64,000 bases of DNA from Sva-07 sp963728195 (GTDB lineage Bacteria > Actinomycetota > Acidimicrobiia > Acidimicrobiales > Ilumatobacteraceae), in assembly GCA_963728195.1 (NCBI GenBank), contig CAVSIX010000015.1:61502-125501 (forward strand). Direction: 5' to 3'. Shown piece by piece: positions 15,552 through 24,473 of the stretch. The notes beneath the pieces are model-generated. The model had not been told where the DNA came from, did not search any database, and saw nothing but the letters and a program-made list of their open reading frames with translations. A program made the translations under genes and the position numbers. How positions within the stretch are numbered: position 1 is the stretch's first letter; each line of letters begins with the position of its first letter.

Positions 15552-16490
15552 TCAGGTGCGATGGGTGCCGGAGCCGGCGAAGCGCGGTCCGGCGAGGCCG
15601 ATGTGGCTGGCGACCGGGCGGCCGACCGCGGCGCAGGCGAGCGTCGCGGCGTCGAGCAGGCCCTCGACCGACACGCCCGTCGAGACCCCCATCGCCTCCA
15701 GGGCGTGTGCGAGATCCTCGATGGGGACGTTGCCGCCTGCGCCTGGGGCGAACGGGCACCCGCCGAGTCCGCCGACGCTCGCATCGAGGCGGGAGGCACC
15801 GTGTTCGAGGGCTGCGATGGCGTTCGCGATGGCGAGGCCCCGGGTGTCGTGCAGATGCACACCGATCGGCACGGCGACGCTCGAATGGACGAGGCCGACC
15901 AGGACGGCGACCTCGGTCGGCACGGCGACGCCGATCGTGTCGGCGAGACCGATCGAGCAAGCGCCGGCGTCCACCGCTCGATGAGCCAGTTCCACCACCC
16001 GCTCGGGCTCGACGCGGTGTTCGAACGGGCACCCCATCGCGGTCGCCAGTGTCATCTCGACGACCGCGCCCGCATCGATGGCCGCCGCCGCGAACCTGGC
16101 GAACTCGTCGAGTGCGTCCTCGGTGCCGACGCCGGCGTTGTGGCGGCTGTGGGTGTCGCTCACCGACACCACGTACTGCAGATGAGTGAGCCCGGCGGCG
16201 AGCGCCCGCTCGGCCCCGCGTCCGTTGAGGACCAGACCCCACCGGACCACGCCGGTGTCCTTCGCCGATGCCGCGGTCGCCGCACACAGCGCTTCCGCGT
16301 CCGCCATCGCGGGCACCCGGTCGGCGCGGACGAAACTCGTGAGCTCGAGGTCGCGCACCCCGGCGGTCACCAGCGCCTCGAAGATCGCTGCTTTGGCGTC
16401 GGTGGAGATCGGCACCTCGTCCTGCAGGCCGTCTCGGAGGCTGACGTCGCGCAGCGACACACGAGCCGGCAGTCGATCGCCCACGGACAT
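15552..16490 (-). CDS. Hydroxymethylglutaryl-CoA lyase family enzyme
   Basis: 312 residues from MSVGDRLPARVSLRDVSLRDGLQDE; GGGAGAA 8 nt upstream is the Shine-Dalgarno sequence. The TIM-barrel metal site includes SLRDGLQDE and GVHLHDTRGLAIAN (HxH), and the active-site loop GGLGGCPFAPGAGGNV carries the catalytic Cys. HMG-CoA lyase splits HMG-CoA into acetyl-CoA and acetoacetate in leucine and isoprenoid carbon breakdown. It is divergent from a class III CoA-transferase at 16544 across 53 nt, so the two may handle a common acyl group such as 3-hydroxy-3-methylglutarate. Other lyases of this family (e.g. for citramalyl-like substrates) remain possible. Confidence 0.88.
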   Translation of the reverse strand: MSVGDRLPARVSLRDVSLRDGLQDEVPISTDAKAAIFEALVTAGVRDLELTSFVRADRVPAMADAEALCAATAASAKDTGVVRWGLVLNGRGAERALAAGLTHLQYVVSVSDTHSRHNAGVGTEDALDEFARFAAAAIDAGAVVEMTLATAMGCPFEHRVEPERVVELAHRAVDAGACSIGLADTIGVAVPTEVAVLVGLVHSSVAVPIGVHLHDTRGLAIANAIAALEHGASRLDASVGGLGGCPFAPGAGGNVPIEDLAHALEAMGVSTGVSVEGLLDAATLACAAVGRPVASHIGLAGPRFAGSGTHRT

Positions 16491-16543
16491 CTGCACATTC
16501 TCCCGCTTTCGTTGCGTCGTCGTCGACTCGGTAGACAACAACG

Positions 16544-17695
16544 ATGGACGGCGACACACCGACACGGACCGGCCCGCTCCTCGGCGTGCGCGTGCTCGAA
16601 CTCGGTAACTTCATCGCTGGCCCGTTCGCCGGCCAGCTGCTCGGCGACTACGGCGCCGAGGTGATCAAGGTCGAATCGCCCGACGGCGGCGACCCGATGC
16701 GGCGGTGGGGTGTGTGCGTCGACGACTCGAGCCTGTGGTGGCCGATCATCGCTCGCAACAAACGCTCGGTCGTCGCCGACCTGACGAACGCCGACGACCT
16801 CGCCTTCGTCCGCCGACTCGCCGGCGAATGCGATGTCATCCTGGAGAACTTCCGGCCCGGCGTGCTCGCCAAGTTCGGGCTCGACTACGACACGCTGTCG
16901 GTCACCAATCCGGGGATCATCGTCACGCACGTGTCGGGATTCGGGCAGACCGGTCCACGTTCGGTCGAGGCGGGATTCGGCTCGATCGGCGAGGCCGTCG
17001 GCGGCATCCGCCACACCACCGGCGACGCCGACCGACCGCCGGCTCGGTGTGGGATCAGCCTCGGCGACTCACTGGCGGCGATGTTCGCCGTCGTCGGCAC
17101 CCTGGCGGCCTTGCACGAGCGATCGGTCAGCGGCCGGGGCCAGGAGGTCGACGTGGCGATCTACGAAGCGGTCGCTGCGCTGATGGAGTCGTCGATGGTC
17201 GACTTCGACGTCGCCGACGTGCTGCGGGGCCGCTCGGGCGGCACGCTGCCGGGTGTCGCCCCGGCCAACGCCTATCCGACACTCGATGGCTCGGAGGTGC
17301 TGATCGCCGGCAACGCCGACAACGTGTTCGCCCGGCTGTGCGAGGCGATGGGTCGTCAGGACCTGGCGACCGACGCGCGCTATGCGACCCATGTCGCTCG
17401 TGGCGAGCACGAACGCCAACTCGACGCGCTGGTCGGCGAATGGACCTCCACGATGCAGTCCGACGAACTGCTCGCAGTGCTGCGCGCCCACAGCGTGCCG
17501 GCGGGCCGCGTGTACACCGCGGCCGACATGCTCGCCGACGAGCACTACGCAGCGCGCGAGATGATCCAGCGACGCACCGCCCGCACCGGCATCGACACCC
17601 CGATGCTCGGCGTGGTCCCCAAGTTCTCGCGCACGCCGGGCAGCATCACCGACGTCGGCCCGGACCTCGGCGAACACACCGACCACTACCGCTGA
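16544..17695 (+). CDS. CaiB/BaiF family III CoA-transferase
   Basis: 383 residues from MDGDTPTRTGPLLGVRVLELG. Hallmarks are ELGNFIAGPFAGQLLGDYGAEVIKVE, the NKRSVVADL segment, the catalytic Asp in ISLGDSLAAMFA near 170, and the GRGQEVDVAIYEA motif. Family III enzymes move CoA between carboxylic acids (for example succinyl-CoA to glutarate, HMG, mesaconate or oxalate). The divergent HMG-CoA lyase suggests activation of 3-hydroxy-3-methylglutarate or a related C5-C6 acid; the substrate is not readable from sequence. The gene ends in a convergent gap holding two family A palindromes. Confidence 0.88.
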   Translation: MDGDTPTRTGPLLGVRVLELGNFIAGPFAGQLLGDYGAEVIKVESPDGGDPMRRWGVCVDDSSLWWPIIARNKRSVVADLTNADDLAFVRRLAGECDVILENFRPGVLAKFGLDYDTLSVTNPGIIVTHVSGFGQTGPRSVEAGFGSIGEAVGGIRHTTGDADRPPARCGISLGDSLAAMFAVVGTLAALHERSVSGRGQEVDVAIYEAVAALMESSMVDFDVADVLRGRSGGTLPGVAPANAYPTLDGSEVLIAGNADNVFARLCEAMGRQDLATDARYATHVARGEHERQLDALVGEWTSTMQSDELLAVLRAHSVPAGRVYTAADMLADEHYAAREMIQRRTARTGIDTPMLGVVPKFSRTPGSITDVGPDLGEHTDHYR

Positions 17696-17697
17696 CC

Positions 17698-17728
17698 GTC
17701 ACGCCAGGGGTCAGACCCCAGCCGTAAC
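17698..17728. repeat. 31-bp palindrome, family A, copy 2
   Basis: GTCACGCC arm, AGGGGTCAGACCCC core, GCCGTAAC arm; it starts 3 nt after the stop of the CoA-transferase gene and pairs with copy 3. Confidence 0.85.
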
Positions 17729-17752
17729 ACACGTGACGGATCGGTGATCGCT

Positions 17753-17782
17753 GTGACGCCGGGGTCTGACCCCTGGCGTCAC
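17753..17782. repeat. 30-bp palindrome, family A, copy 3
   Basis: GTGACGCC and GGCGTCAC arms with GGGTCTGACCC core (one base shorter than the others). It ends 2 nt before the nrdB stop; copies 2 and 3 together fill the convergent gap. Confidence 0.85.
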
Positions 17783-17783
17783 G

Positions 17784-18890
17784 CTAGAACTCTTCGTCGA
17801 AGGCGACGTCGCCGGCGACGCCGACCTGGTAGCTGCTGACCGTGCGCTCGAAGAAGTTCGACAGGCCCTGCACGTCCTGCAGCTCCATGAAGCTGAACGG
17901 GTTCTTCGAGCCGAACTCGTGGGCGTAACCGAGCTGCGCGAGCCGTTGGTCGGCGACGAACTCGAGGTACGTGCGGGTATCGGCAAGGCTCATTCCCGGG
18001 ACGCCCTCGCCGAGCACGTCGGCGGCGAACAAGTGCTCGCAGTCGATCGCCTCGTTGAGCATCTGACGGATGTCGGCCTCGAGCTCGGCATCGAACAGCT
18101 CGGGTTGTTCCTTGCGGACGGTGTCGACCACCTCGAACGCGAAGTTCATGTGGCAGCTCTCGTCGCGGAACACCCAGTTGGTGCCGTCGGCCAAGCCGTT
18201 GAGCAGTCCCTTGGAACGCAGGAAGTAGACGTAGGCGAATGCGGCGAAGAAGAACAGACCCTCGATGCAGGTGGCGAAGCAGATCAGGTTGAGCAGGAAC
18301 TGCTTGCGCTGTTCTGGCGTCTCGATCTTCTGCAGGCCCTGGATCGAGTCGATCCACTTGAAGCAGAACTCGGCCTTGGCCCGGATCGACGGGATGTGCT
18401 CGACCGCTGCAAAGGCCGCCTCGCGCTCGGCCATGTCAGGGATGTAGTTGTCGAGCAGCGTCAGGTAGAACTGCACGTGCAACGCCTCTTCGTAGAGCTG
18501 GCGCGACAGGTACATCCGGGCTTCGGGAGCGTTGATGTGCTGGTACAGGTTCAGCACCAGGTTGTTCGACACGATCGAGTCGCCGGTGGCGAAGAACGCG
18601 ACGAGCCGCGACACGAGGTGCTTCTCGGCGGGCATCAGCTTGCGTTGCAGGTCGACGAGATCGTCGGAGAAGTCGATCTCCTCGACGGTCCACGTGTTCT
18701 TGATCGCATCGCGGTACATGTCGAAGAACTGCGGGTATCGCATCGGCCGCAACGTCAGGTCGTAGCCCGGGTCGAGGATGTTGGTCGGGCGCTTCGCGCC
18801 GACCGGTGACGCCGACTCGAACTCGTCGGCGAGGGTCTCGGCGGGCTCGGCGCCCGGCTGGTAGTCGGTGATCGGGTCGATGAGTGCCAT
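17784..18890 (-). CDS. nrdB: Ribonucleoside-diphosphate reductase class Ia, beta subunit
   Basis: 368 residues from MALIDPITDY. Diiron ligands are visible: Asp104 (ATGDSIV), Glu135 and His138 in EEALHVQFY, then a Glu in the ICFATCIEGLFF helix and DESCHMNF. The radical Tyr is Tyr142, four residues after His138 as in E. coli Y122. It generates the stable tyrosyl radical used by the alpha subunit. The ATG shares one base with the nrdA stop (TGATG), giving tight translational coupling. Expression is expected from the nrdA promoter under NrdR control. Confidence 0.95.
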   Translation of the reverse strand: MALIDPITDYQPGAEPAETLADEFESASPVGAKRPTNILDPGYDLTLRPMRYPQFFDMYRDAIKNTWTVEEIDFSDDLVDLQRKLMPAEKHLVSRLVAFFATGDSIVSNNLVLNLYQHINAPEARMYLSRQLYEEALHVQFYLTLLDNYIPDMAEREAAFAAVEHIPSIRAKAEFCFKWIDSIQGLQKIETPEQRKQFLLNLICFATCIEGLFFFAAFAYVYFLRSKGLLNGLADGTNWVFRDESCHMNFAFEVVDTVRKEQPELFDAELEADIRQMLNEAIDCEHLFAADVLGEGVPGMSLADTRTYLEFVADQRLAQLGYAHEFGSKNPFSFMELQDVQGLSNFFERTVSSYQVGVAGDVAFDEEF

Positions 18891-21454
18891 CAGTCGCACG
18901 CCTCACAAGCTTCGGGGTTCTCGAGGCTGCACGCGATCGCCTCTTCATCGGTGTAGGTCTTCTTCGACGCCTCGTCGACGAGCGGTGCGATACCGCTGTC
19001 GCCCGCGGGGGCCTTCTGGCCGCCGCCGGTCGGCGCCGAGGGCGCCGACTTGGTGGCGGTCGTCGTGCTCTGGTTGATGCGCGTCGCCGGCCGGCTGCGC
19101 AGGTAGTACGTGGTCTTCAGGCCCGCTTTCCAGGCGTGCAGGTACATCGAGGAGAGCTTGCCGATCGTCGGCGTCTCCATGAAGAGGTTGAGCGACTGGC
19201 TCTGGTCGATGAACGCACCGCGCTCGGCGGCCATGTCGATCAGTGCGCGCTGCGGGATCTCCCAGGCGGTGCGGAAAATCTCCTTCAACTCGTCGGGGAT
19301 GCGGTCGACGTCTTGCACCGAACCCTCGGCGCGCTTGATGTCGTTGATCATCTGCTCGTCCCACAGATCACGTGCCTGGAGTTCACGCACGAGGTAGCGG
19401 TTGATCTGCATGAACTCGCCCGACAGCGTCTCGCGCTTGAACAGGTTCGAGATCTGCGGCTCGATGCACTCGTAGCAGCCGACGATCGAGGCGATCGTCG
19501 CAGTCGGCGCGATGGCGATCAGCAGGCTGTTGCGCAGACCGTGCGTGGCGATGCGAGCGCGCAGTGCATCCCAGTCGAGTTCGGCCGGCGGTGTGACACC
19601 GCCGTTGGCGCGGTCCCACAGGTCGAACTGCAGGTCGCCCTTCGCCGCCCGTGTGCCCTCGAACGCCTCGTGCGGCCCGTTGGCCTCGGCAAGTTCGGTC
19701 GACGCCCACAACGCATGGAAGTAGATGTGGGCGCTGATCGTGCGGCTGAGTTCCTTGGCGTCGGCGGAGTCGAACGCGAGGCCCTTCTTGAAGAAGACGT
19801 CCTGCAGGCCCATCAGGCCGAGGCCGACCGGGCGCCACTTGTGGTTCGAGAACTCGGCTTCGGACGTCGGGTAGTAGTTGATGTCGATCACCCGGTCGAG
19901 CAGCGGCACGACCTGGCGCACGACGTCGCCGAGCTTGGCGTAGTCGAACTCGGCGTTCGCATCGACGTAGGCGCCGAGGTTGAGCGAGCCGAGGTTGCAC
20001 ACCGCCGTGTTCTGCTGGTCGGTGACCTCGAGGATCTCGGTGCACAGGTTCGACAGGTGAACGACCCGCGGCGTGCCGTCGGCGTTGGCCTCGCCGGTCT
20101 GATTGCACTTCTCGTTCGAGGCGTCCTTGAACGTGACCCACCCGTTGCCGGTCTGGGCGAGCGTGCGCATCATCTTCGAGTAGAGCTGGCGCGCCGGCAC
20201 CTGCTTCTCGTAGAGCCCGGCCTCCTCGGCGGCCACGTACGCCCGCTCGAAGTCGTCGCCGAACAGGTCGGTGAGGTGCGGGACCTGCTTGGGGTCGAAC
20301 AGGCTCCACTGCCAGTCCTTCTCGACGCGCTCCATGAACAGGTCGGGGATCCAGTTGGCGATGTTGAGGTTGTGCGTGCGACGGGCGTGGTCGCCGGTGT
20401 TGTCGCGCAACTCGAGGAAGTCCTCGATGTCGGCGTGCCACGATTCGAGGTAGACGCACGCAGCGCCCTTGCGGCGCCCACCCTGGTTGACGGCGGCGAC
20501 CGACGAGTCGAGCGTGCGCAGCCACGGCACGATGCCGTTCGACAGCCCGTTGGTGCCCTGGATCAGGCTGCCCTTCGCACGCACCCGGTGCCAGGCGACG
20601 CCGATGCCACCGGCGAACTTCGACAGCTTGGCGATGTCGGTGTAGCGCTTGTAGATCCCCTCGAGGCTGTCCTCGGGCGAGTCGAGCAGGTAGCAGCTCG
20701 ACATCTGGCTGTGGGCGGTGCCCGAGTTGAACAGCGTCGGGCTCGACGGCAGGTAGGCGAGCGACGACATCAGGTCGTAGAAGCGCACCGCCTCGTCGAC
20801 GTCGCTGCACAGCCCGCACGCGACGCGCAGGAAGAAGTACTGCGGCGTCTCGATGACCTCGCGGCGCGACGGGTGTCGCAGCAGGTACCGGTCGTACACG
20901 GTGCGCAGCCCGAAGAACTCGAAGCTGCGGTCGCGGTCGGAGTCGATCGCTGCGTTGAGGGCCGGTGCGTTGGCGTTGACGAACGCGAGCACCTCGTCGG
21001 AGACCAGCCCCTCGGCGTGGCCGACAGCGATCGACTCGGAGAACCACGGGATGTTCTGGTTGCGAACCTCTTTGTCGACCACGGTGGCGAGCAGGCGCGA
21101 GGCGAGCTTGGAGTAGTTCGGCTCCTCGACGATCAGCCCGGCGGCGGTGCGGATCGACAGGTCGTCGAGTTCACGGGTGGTCGCACCGTCGGCGAGCGCC
21201 GAGATCGTGCGGGTGGCGACACGCATGGGATCGACGCCGAGGAGCCCCTCGGAGGCCCGGGCGATCGCGTTGACGATCTTGTTGACGTCGACGGGTTCGA
21301 GCGCTCCGCTGCGCTTCTTCACCCGCATGCCGCCCGCAGTGGGTTGCGCTCCCGCCGGCGCCGCCGGCGTCTTGGCCGTGTCGGTCAGCGTCGGGGCCGA
21401 GCCGGCCCCGACTGTCGATTCGGTCGTCGCGGCATTGTCGTCGATCACTGTCAC
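18890..21454 (-). CDS. nrdA: Ribonucleoside-diphosphate reductase class Ia, alpha subunit
   Basis: 854 residues from a GTG at 21454, preceded by GGAGAA; a longer open frame runs through the regulatory boxes and is not used. A ~60-residue Thr/Ala-rich leader precedes the ATP-cone (RVKKRSGALEPVDVNKIVNAI), then the catalytic barrel: SSCYLLDS, KFAGGIGV, NLCTEILE (active-site N-x-C-x-E), YYLRSRPA and the C-terminal thiol pair in the sequence CEACD. It reduces all four ribonucleoside diphosphates with NrdB. ATP-cone presence implies dATP feedback. The C-terminal ~80 residues contain a low-complexity linker. Confidence 0.95.
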   Translation of the reverse strand: MTVIDDNAATTESTVGAGSAPTLTDTAKTPAAPAGAQPTAGGMRVKKRSGALEPVDVNKIVNAIARASEGLLGVDPMRVATRTISALADGATTRELDDLSIRTAAGLIVEEPNYSKLASRLLATVVDKEVRNQNIPWFSESIAVGHAEGLVSDEVLAFVNANAPALNAAIDSDRDRSFEFFGLRTVYDRYLLRHPSRREVIETPQYFFLRVACGLCSDVDEAVRFYDLMSSLAYLPSSPTLFNSGTAHSQMSSCYLLDSPEDSLEGIYKRYTDIAKLSKFAGGIGVAWHRVRAKGSLIQGTNGLSNGIVPWLRTLDSSVAAVNQGGRRKGAACVYLESWHADIEDFLELRDNTGDHARRTHNLNIANWIPDLFMERVEKDWQWSLFDPKQVPHLTDLFGDDFERAYVAAEEAGLYEKQVPARQLYSKMMRTLAQTGNGWVTFKDASNEKCNQTGEANADGTPRVVHLSNLCTEILEVTDQQNTAVCNLGSLNLGAYVDANAEFDYAKLGDVVRQVVPLLDRVIDINYYPTSEAEFSNHKWRPVGLGLMGLQDVFFKKGLAFDSADAKELSRTISAHIYFHALWASTELAEANGPHEAFEGTRAAKGDLQFDLWDRANGGVTPPAELDWDALRARIATHGLRNSLLIAIAPTATIASIVGCYECIEPQISNLFKRETLSGEFMQINRYLVRELQARDLWDEQMINDIKRAEGSVQDVDRIPDELKEIFRTAWEIPQRALIDMAAERGAFIDQSQSLNLFMETPTIGKLSSMYLHAWKAGLKTTYYLRSRPATRINQSTTTATKSAPSAPTGGGQKAPAGDSGIAPLVDEASKKTYTDEEAIACSLENPEACEACD

Positions 21455-21527
21455 CGTGGGTTCTCCTGCATCATTGCGTCGTCGTCGGGCATTCCGGATG
21501 GCCGGGAATCGGTCGTACTGCTGTCGA

Positions 21528-21575
21528 CCACCAGATGTCGTGGTCATCCCCCGCCGTTGGCACCACATGTCGTGG
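21528..21575. promoter_or_regulatory. Two NrdR-type boxes upstream of nrdAB
   Basis: CCACCAGATGTCGTGG (21528-21543) and GCACCACATGTCGTGG (21560-21575) are spaced 32 bp start to start, about three helical turns. Both fit the NrdR consensus (C4, A6, A8-T9, T11 and G13 of acaCwAtATaTwGtgt). They lie 74-122 bp before the nrdA GTG, where NrdR, the dNTP-sensing repressor of ribonucleotide reductases, would bind. Confidence 0.75.
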
Positions 21576-21637
21576 CAACGGGTCCGTAATTACAGCAGTG
21601 AAACTACGGGCGTGTCAACCGTCTCGTCCAGAAACCG

Positions 21638-22018
21638 TCAACACGCCTGCGCACTGGGCGTCCGACGGGACTCGTCGCGGCGCCGCACGTCGGCGAGTTC
21701 GGCCTGGCGGCGCAGTTTCGACCACACCTCGTCGAGTGACTCGGCGGTCGCATGCACGAAATCGACCCCGCGCTCGACGCCGTGGACGGGGTCGAGATCG
21801 GTGCGCTGCGCAGCGTCGCGCTCGGCTTCGGCATGCCAGATCTCCTCGACCTGGAGCAGACGGCCGTCACGTCCTCGAACGTTGTTCTCCCGGAACTCGA
21901 GCGTGGTGCGCCACCCCGCCCGTTCGAGCTCTCGACGGTCCGCCTGCTGCAGGATCGCGCCGTGTTGGCGTTGGCGCATCATCCGCTGACGGGGCGTGGG
22001 AAGGGCTCGAGCGACCAT
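21638..22018 (-). CDS. Small conserved-looking hypothetical protein
   Basis: 126 residues from an ATG at 22018. An Arg/Gln-rich start (PTPRQRMMRQRQHGAILQQ) leads to a central segment (AGWRTTLEFRENNVRGRDGR) that looks structured and reads like a conserved core; the C-terminus is helical and charged. No signal peptide or membrane segment. It lies divergently upstream of nrdA, on the same strand as nrdAB but ahead of the NrdR boxes. I do not recognise the family. A shorter start at the MM of residues 13-14 is possible. The alternative is a shadow frame, but no other gene covers the region. Confidence 0.55.
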   Translation of the reverse strand: MVARALPTPRQRMMRQRQHGAILQQADRRELERAGWRTTLEFRENNVRGRDGRLLQVEEIWHAEAERDAAQRTDLDPVHGVERGVDFVHATAESLDEVWSKLRRQAELADVRRRDESRRTPSAQAC

Positions 22019-22143
22019 GGAGACATCTTGAACGACCGGCCCTGTGGAGCGTCAGTGCCGATTGCTTGTGAATTTCCGGGCCAGGGCTGGGGACAACCGG
22101 CCAAAGCTGTGGGATCGCTGTGGGATGGTTGTGGGCGGCGCCC

Positions 22144-23979
22144 TCACGACCCGGGAATCAGGTCGCGGCACGCGAGCGCTGCCTGCGCGAAGGCGGGGTC
22201 GGTCGGATCGATCAGGTCGATCAACGTGTCGCCGTTCGGATCGGCCAGCAGATCGCCGACGGTGATCTCGGGCAGGTCGACGCCGTTGTCGCGCAGGCAG
22301 TCGAACAGCGCGATCACCTGGTCGAACTCACCCTGTCCCGCCGGCAGGAAGACGTCGTTCGATTCGTCGGCGGCGCACGACGATCCTGCTCGCGGCAGTT
22401 GCAGGTCGACGAGGTAGTCGACGACGACGTCGTTGACGCACGCCACCGACAGAAAGGCGGTGTGGCCTTCGGCCTCGACGGTGTACAGGACGCCCGACGA
22501 CAACAGGTCGGCCAGCTCGACGGCCCACTGATAGGGGGTCGCAGGGTCGCCGGTGCTGCCGATCACGAGGATCGGCGCTGCGCCGTCGGCCGGGCCGATC
22601 GTGATCGGGTCGATCGGGTCCGCCGTGCCGATGCATCCGGTGCTCGCACGCAGGAAGTCCGAGAAGTGGACCGACGCCTGCGCCGTCAGCTCGGCCTGCA
22701 CGCGCACCTCGTCGATCGGAGGTCGACGCGGGTCGTCGGCACAGTTGATCGCGAGTCCGGCCATCTGGCTGTTGTCGTAGGAGCCGTCGGGCTGCCTGCC
22801 CAGATAGGTGTCGGCGAGCACCTGGAGCAGCGAACCGTCCTGCTGCGTGTCGGCGACGTACAGGGCGTCGGCGAGCACGGGCCACAGCTGGGTCGTGTAG
22901 AGCGCGGCGACGACGCCGAGCTGCAATTCACCCGGCGTGAGGACACGGTCGCCGCCATCGGTGGGGAAGCTGCCGACGTCGGCGACCTCGGCGACGAGGC
23001 CGGTGTAGACGTCGAGGGTCGGACCGAGTTCGGCGAGCACGCAGTCGGCATCGGCATCGCATTCGGCAGCGAAGCTCTCGAGTGCGGCGTCGAAGCCCGG
23101 ACCCTGTTCGAGACCGAGCAGGGCGAGGTTGTCGGTCGGCTTCATCGCACCATCGAGCACGAGGGCGCGCACGCGGTCGGGGAACAGCTCGGCGTACGTG
23201 GCGCCGAGCCTGGTGCCATAGGAGAAACCGACGTAGCTCAGCTGATCGTCGCCGAGCGCCGCGCGCAGCGCATCGAGGTCGCGAGCTGCGTTGTCGGTAC
23301 CGACGTACGGTTCGAGCGCCAGCGACTCGGCGGTGCACGTGTCGGTACGGCCCTGCGCTTCTGCCACCAGCGCCTCCCAGCCGGCATCGTCGCCGGGCGC
23401 GAGCAGCGCCACGTCGTCGTCGAAGTCGACCGCGCAGTCGATCGCCGCACTGGCGCCGACGCCGCGCGGATCGAACGACACCAGGTCGAACCGATCTGCG
23501 AGTTCGGACGGCACCAGTGCAGCCGCCGTCGTCAGGAACTCGATTCCCGAGCCGCCGGGGCCCCCGGGATTGAACACCAGTGAACCGATGCGGCGGTCGT
23601 CGTCCGCCGTGGCGACGCGTGCGACTGCGACGTCGATCGTCTCGCCGTCGGGTGCGCCGTGGTCGAGCGGCACCGTGAGCGTCGAACACTCCAGCTCGAT
23701 CAGCTCTCCTGCGGCATCGCCGCACGAGCTCCATTCGAGCGTGCCGGCTCCGGCGGCGGGGCCCGGCGTGCCCGTGTCCGGATCGCCGGTGCCCGGGTCG
23801 GTGGTGCCCGGGTCGGTGGTGCCAGGGGCGCCCGTGCCGGTATCGCGCTCGGGGGACGCAGGCGCCGTCTCGGTGACCGCACCGCCGAGTGGATCGGCGC
23901 CCACGGTGACGACATCGGGCGACGCCGAACACGCGGCGGAGGCGATGACGAGCGTCACCAGGGCGAGAACACGACGCAC
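22144..23979 (-). CDS. Exported alpha/beta hydrolase lipoprotein, tripeptidyl aminopeptidase-like (S33, TAP-like C-terminus)
   Basis: 611 residues from a GTG at 23979; TAGCGT 7 nt upstream supports it. A lipoprotein signal (VLALVTLVIASAAC, lipobox SAAC) is followed by a Pro/Thr/Gly-rich linker (~30-70) and an S33 domain: FNPGGPGGSG (oxyanion hole), FDPRGVGAS, nucleophile in GFSYGTRLG, Asp in STGDPATPY and His in EGHTAF. The TAP-like C-terminal domain contains paired cysteines. Such proteins in Streptomyces and mycobacteria remove N-terminal tripeptides or act as esterases outside the cell. A ~70-residue acidic C-terminal extension is unusual. Confidence 0.88.
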   Translation of the reverse strand: MRRVLALVTLVIASAACSASPDVVTVGADPLGGAVTETAPASPERDTGTGAPGTTDPGTTDPGTGDPDTGTPGPAAGAGTLEWSSCGDAAGELIELECSTLTVPLDHGAPDGETIDVAVARVATADDDRRIGSLVFNPGGPGGSGIEFLTTAAALVPSELADRFDLVSFDPRGVGASAAIDCAVDFDDDVALLAPGDDAGWEALVAEAQGRTDTCTAESLALEPYVGTDNAARDLDALRAALGDDQLSYVGFSYGTRLGATYAELFPDRVRALVLDGAMKPTDNLALLGLEQGPGFDAALESFAAECDADADCVLAELGPTLDVYTGLVAEVADVGSFPTDGGDRVLTPGELQLGVVAALYTTQLWPVLADALYVADTQQDGSLLQVLADTYLGRQPDGSYDNSQMAGLAINCADDPRRPPIDEVRVQAELTAQASVHFSDFLRASTGCIGTADPIDPITIGPADGAAPILVIGSTGDPATPYQWAVELADLLSSGVLYTVEAEGHTAFLSVACVNDVVVDYLVDLQLPRAGSSCAADESNDVFLPAGQGEFDQVIALFDCLRDNGVDLPEITVGDLLADPNGDTLIDLIDPTDPAFAQAALACRDLIPGS

Positions 23980-23986
23980 GGGGGCG

Positions 23987-23992
23987 ACGCTA
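23987..23992 (-). promoter_or_regulatory. -10 element (TAGCGT) for 23979
   Basis: TAGCGT, 7 nt before the GTG at 23979. Confidence 0.5.
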
Positions 23993-24062
23993 CTGCTCCG
24001 CCCGACGACGACCCGGTCAGGATCGAGCTTCAGTCGGGCGGAGTCGGTGCCGATGACCAGGC

Positions 24063-24464
24063 ATGCCGCAGCGCCGATTCGCCGCCCTCGTCCTCGTCGC
24101 CGTCGCCACGTTGGCCGCGTGCGGATCGTCCGGTGATCCCGATGCCGGCGATGCGACGGCGACCATCGACGGCGACGCCGTCGCCGTCGGTGCTGCGCCG
24201 GCGCCCGTCGATGGCGGCGGCAGTGCGATCGGCAAGGCGATCGCCGTCGCCGCGGCGGCACCCGGTGAGGCGGCCGACGCTGCGTGCACCCTCGATCGCC
24301 AGACCCTCGAGAGCGCCGTCGAGGCCTACGAGCTGCTCAACGGGGCGCTGCCGACCAGCCAGCAGGACCTGCTCGACACACAGATGATCCGGGAACTCTC
24401 CGTGCGCTTCGAGATCAGCGCCGACGGCACCGTCGTGCCGGCCGCCGCCAGCCCCTGCCCCTGA
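24063..24464 (+). CDS. Small lipoprotein with pseudopilin-like C-terminus
   Basis: 133 residues. The signal VLVAVATLAAC ends in an LAAC lipobox, so the mature protein is lipid-anchored. Residues ~25-70 are low-complexity (Ala/Gly/Asp). The C-terminal segment (TLDRQTLESAVEAYELLNGALPTSQQDLLD) resembles the periplasmic part of type II secretion/type IV pseudopilins, which have an amphipathic helix followed by NGxxP-xxxxDL. Two cysteines (CTLDRQ, SPCP) could pair. No secretion genes are nearby. Divergent from the peptidase at 22144-23979. Function unknown. Confidence 0.7.
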   Translation: MPQRRFAALVLVAVATLAACGSSGDPDAGDATATIDGDAVAVGAAPAPVDGGGSAIGKAIAVAAAAPGEAADAACTLDRQTLESAVEAYELLNGALPTSQQDLLDTQMIRELSVRFEISADGTVVPAAASPCP

Positions 24465-24473
24465 TCGGCCAGG

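Noticed and set aside
18884..21589. Very long open frame (~900 codons) on the plus strand opposite nrdA
   Set aside because: It is antisense to a clearly conserved gene and has the Arg/Val/Leu-rich composition of high-GC shadow frames. No domain is recognisable.
22080..22135. DnaA-box-like strings (GGGGACAACC, repeated CTGTGGGAT) suggesting an origin
   Set aside because: Matches to TTGTCCACA are imperfect and there is no dnaA, dnaN or AT-rich region nearby.
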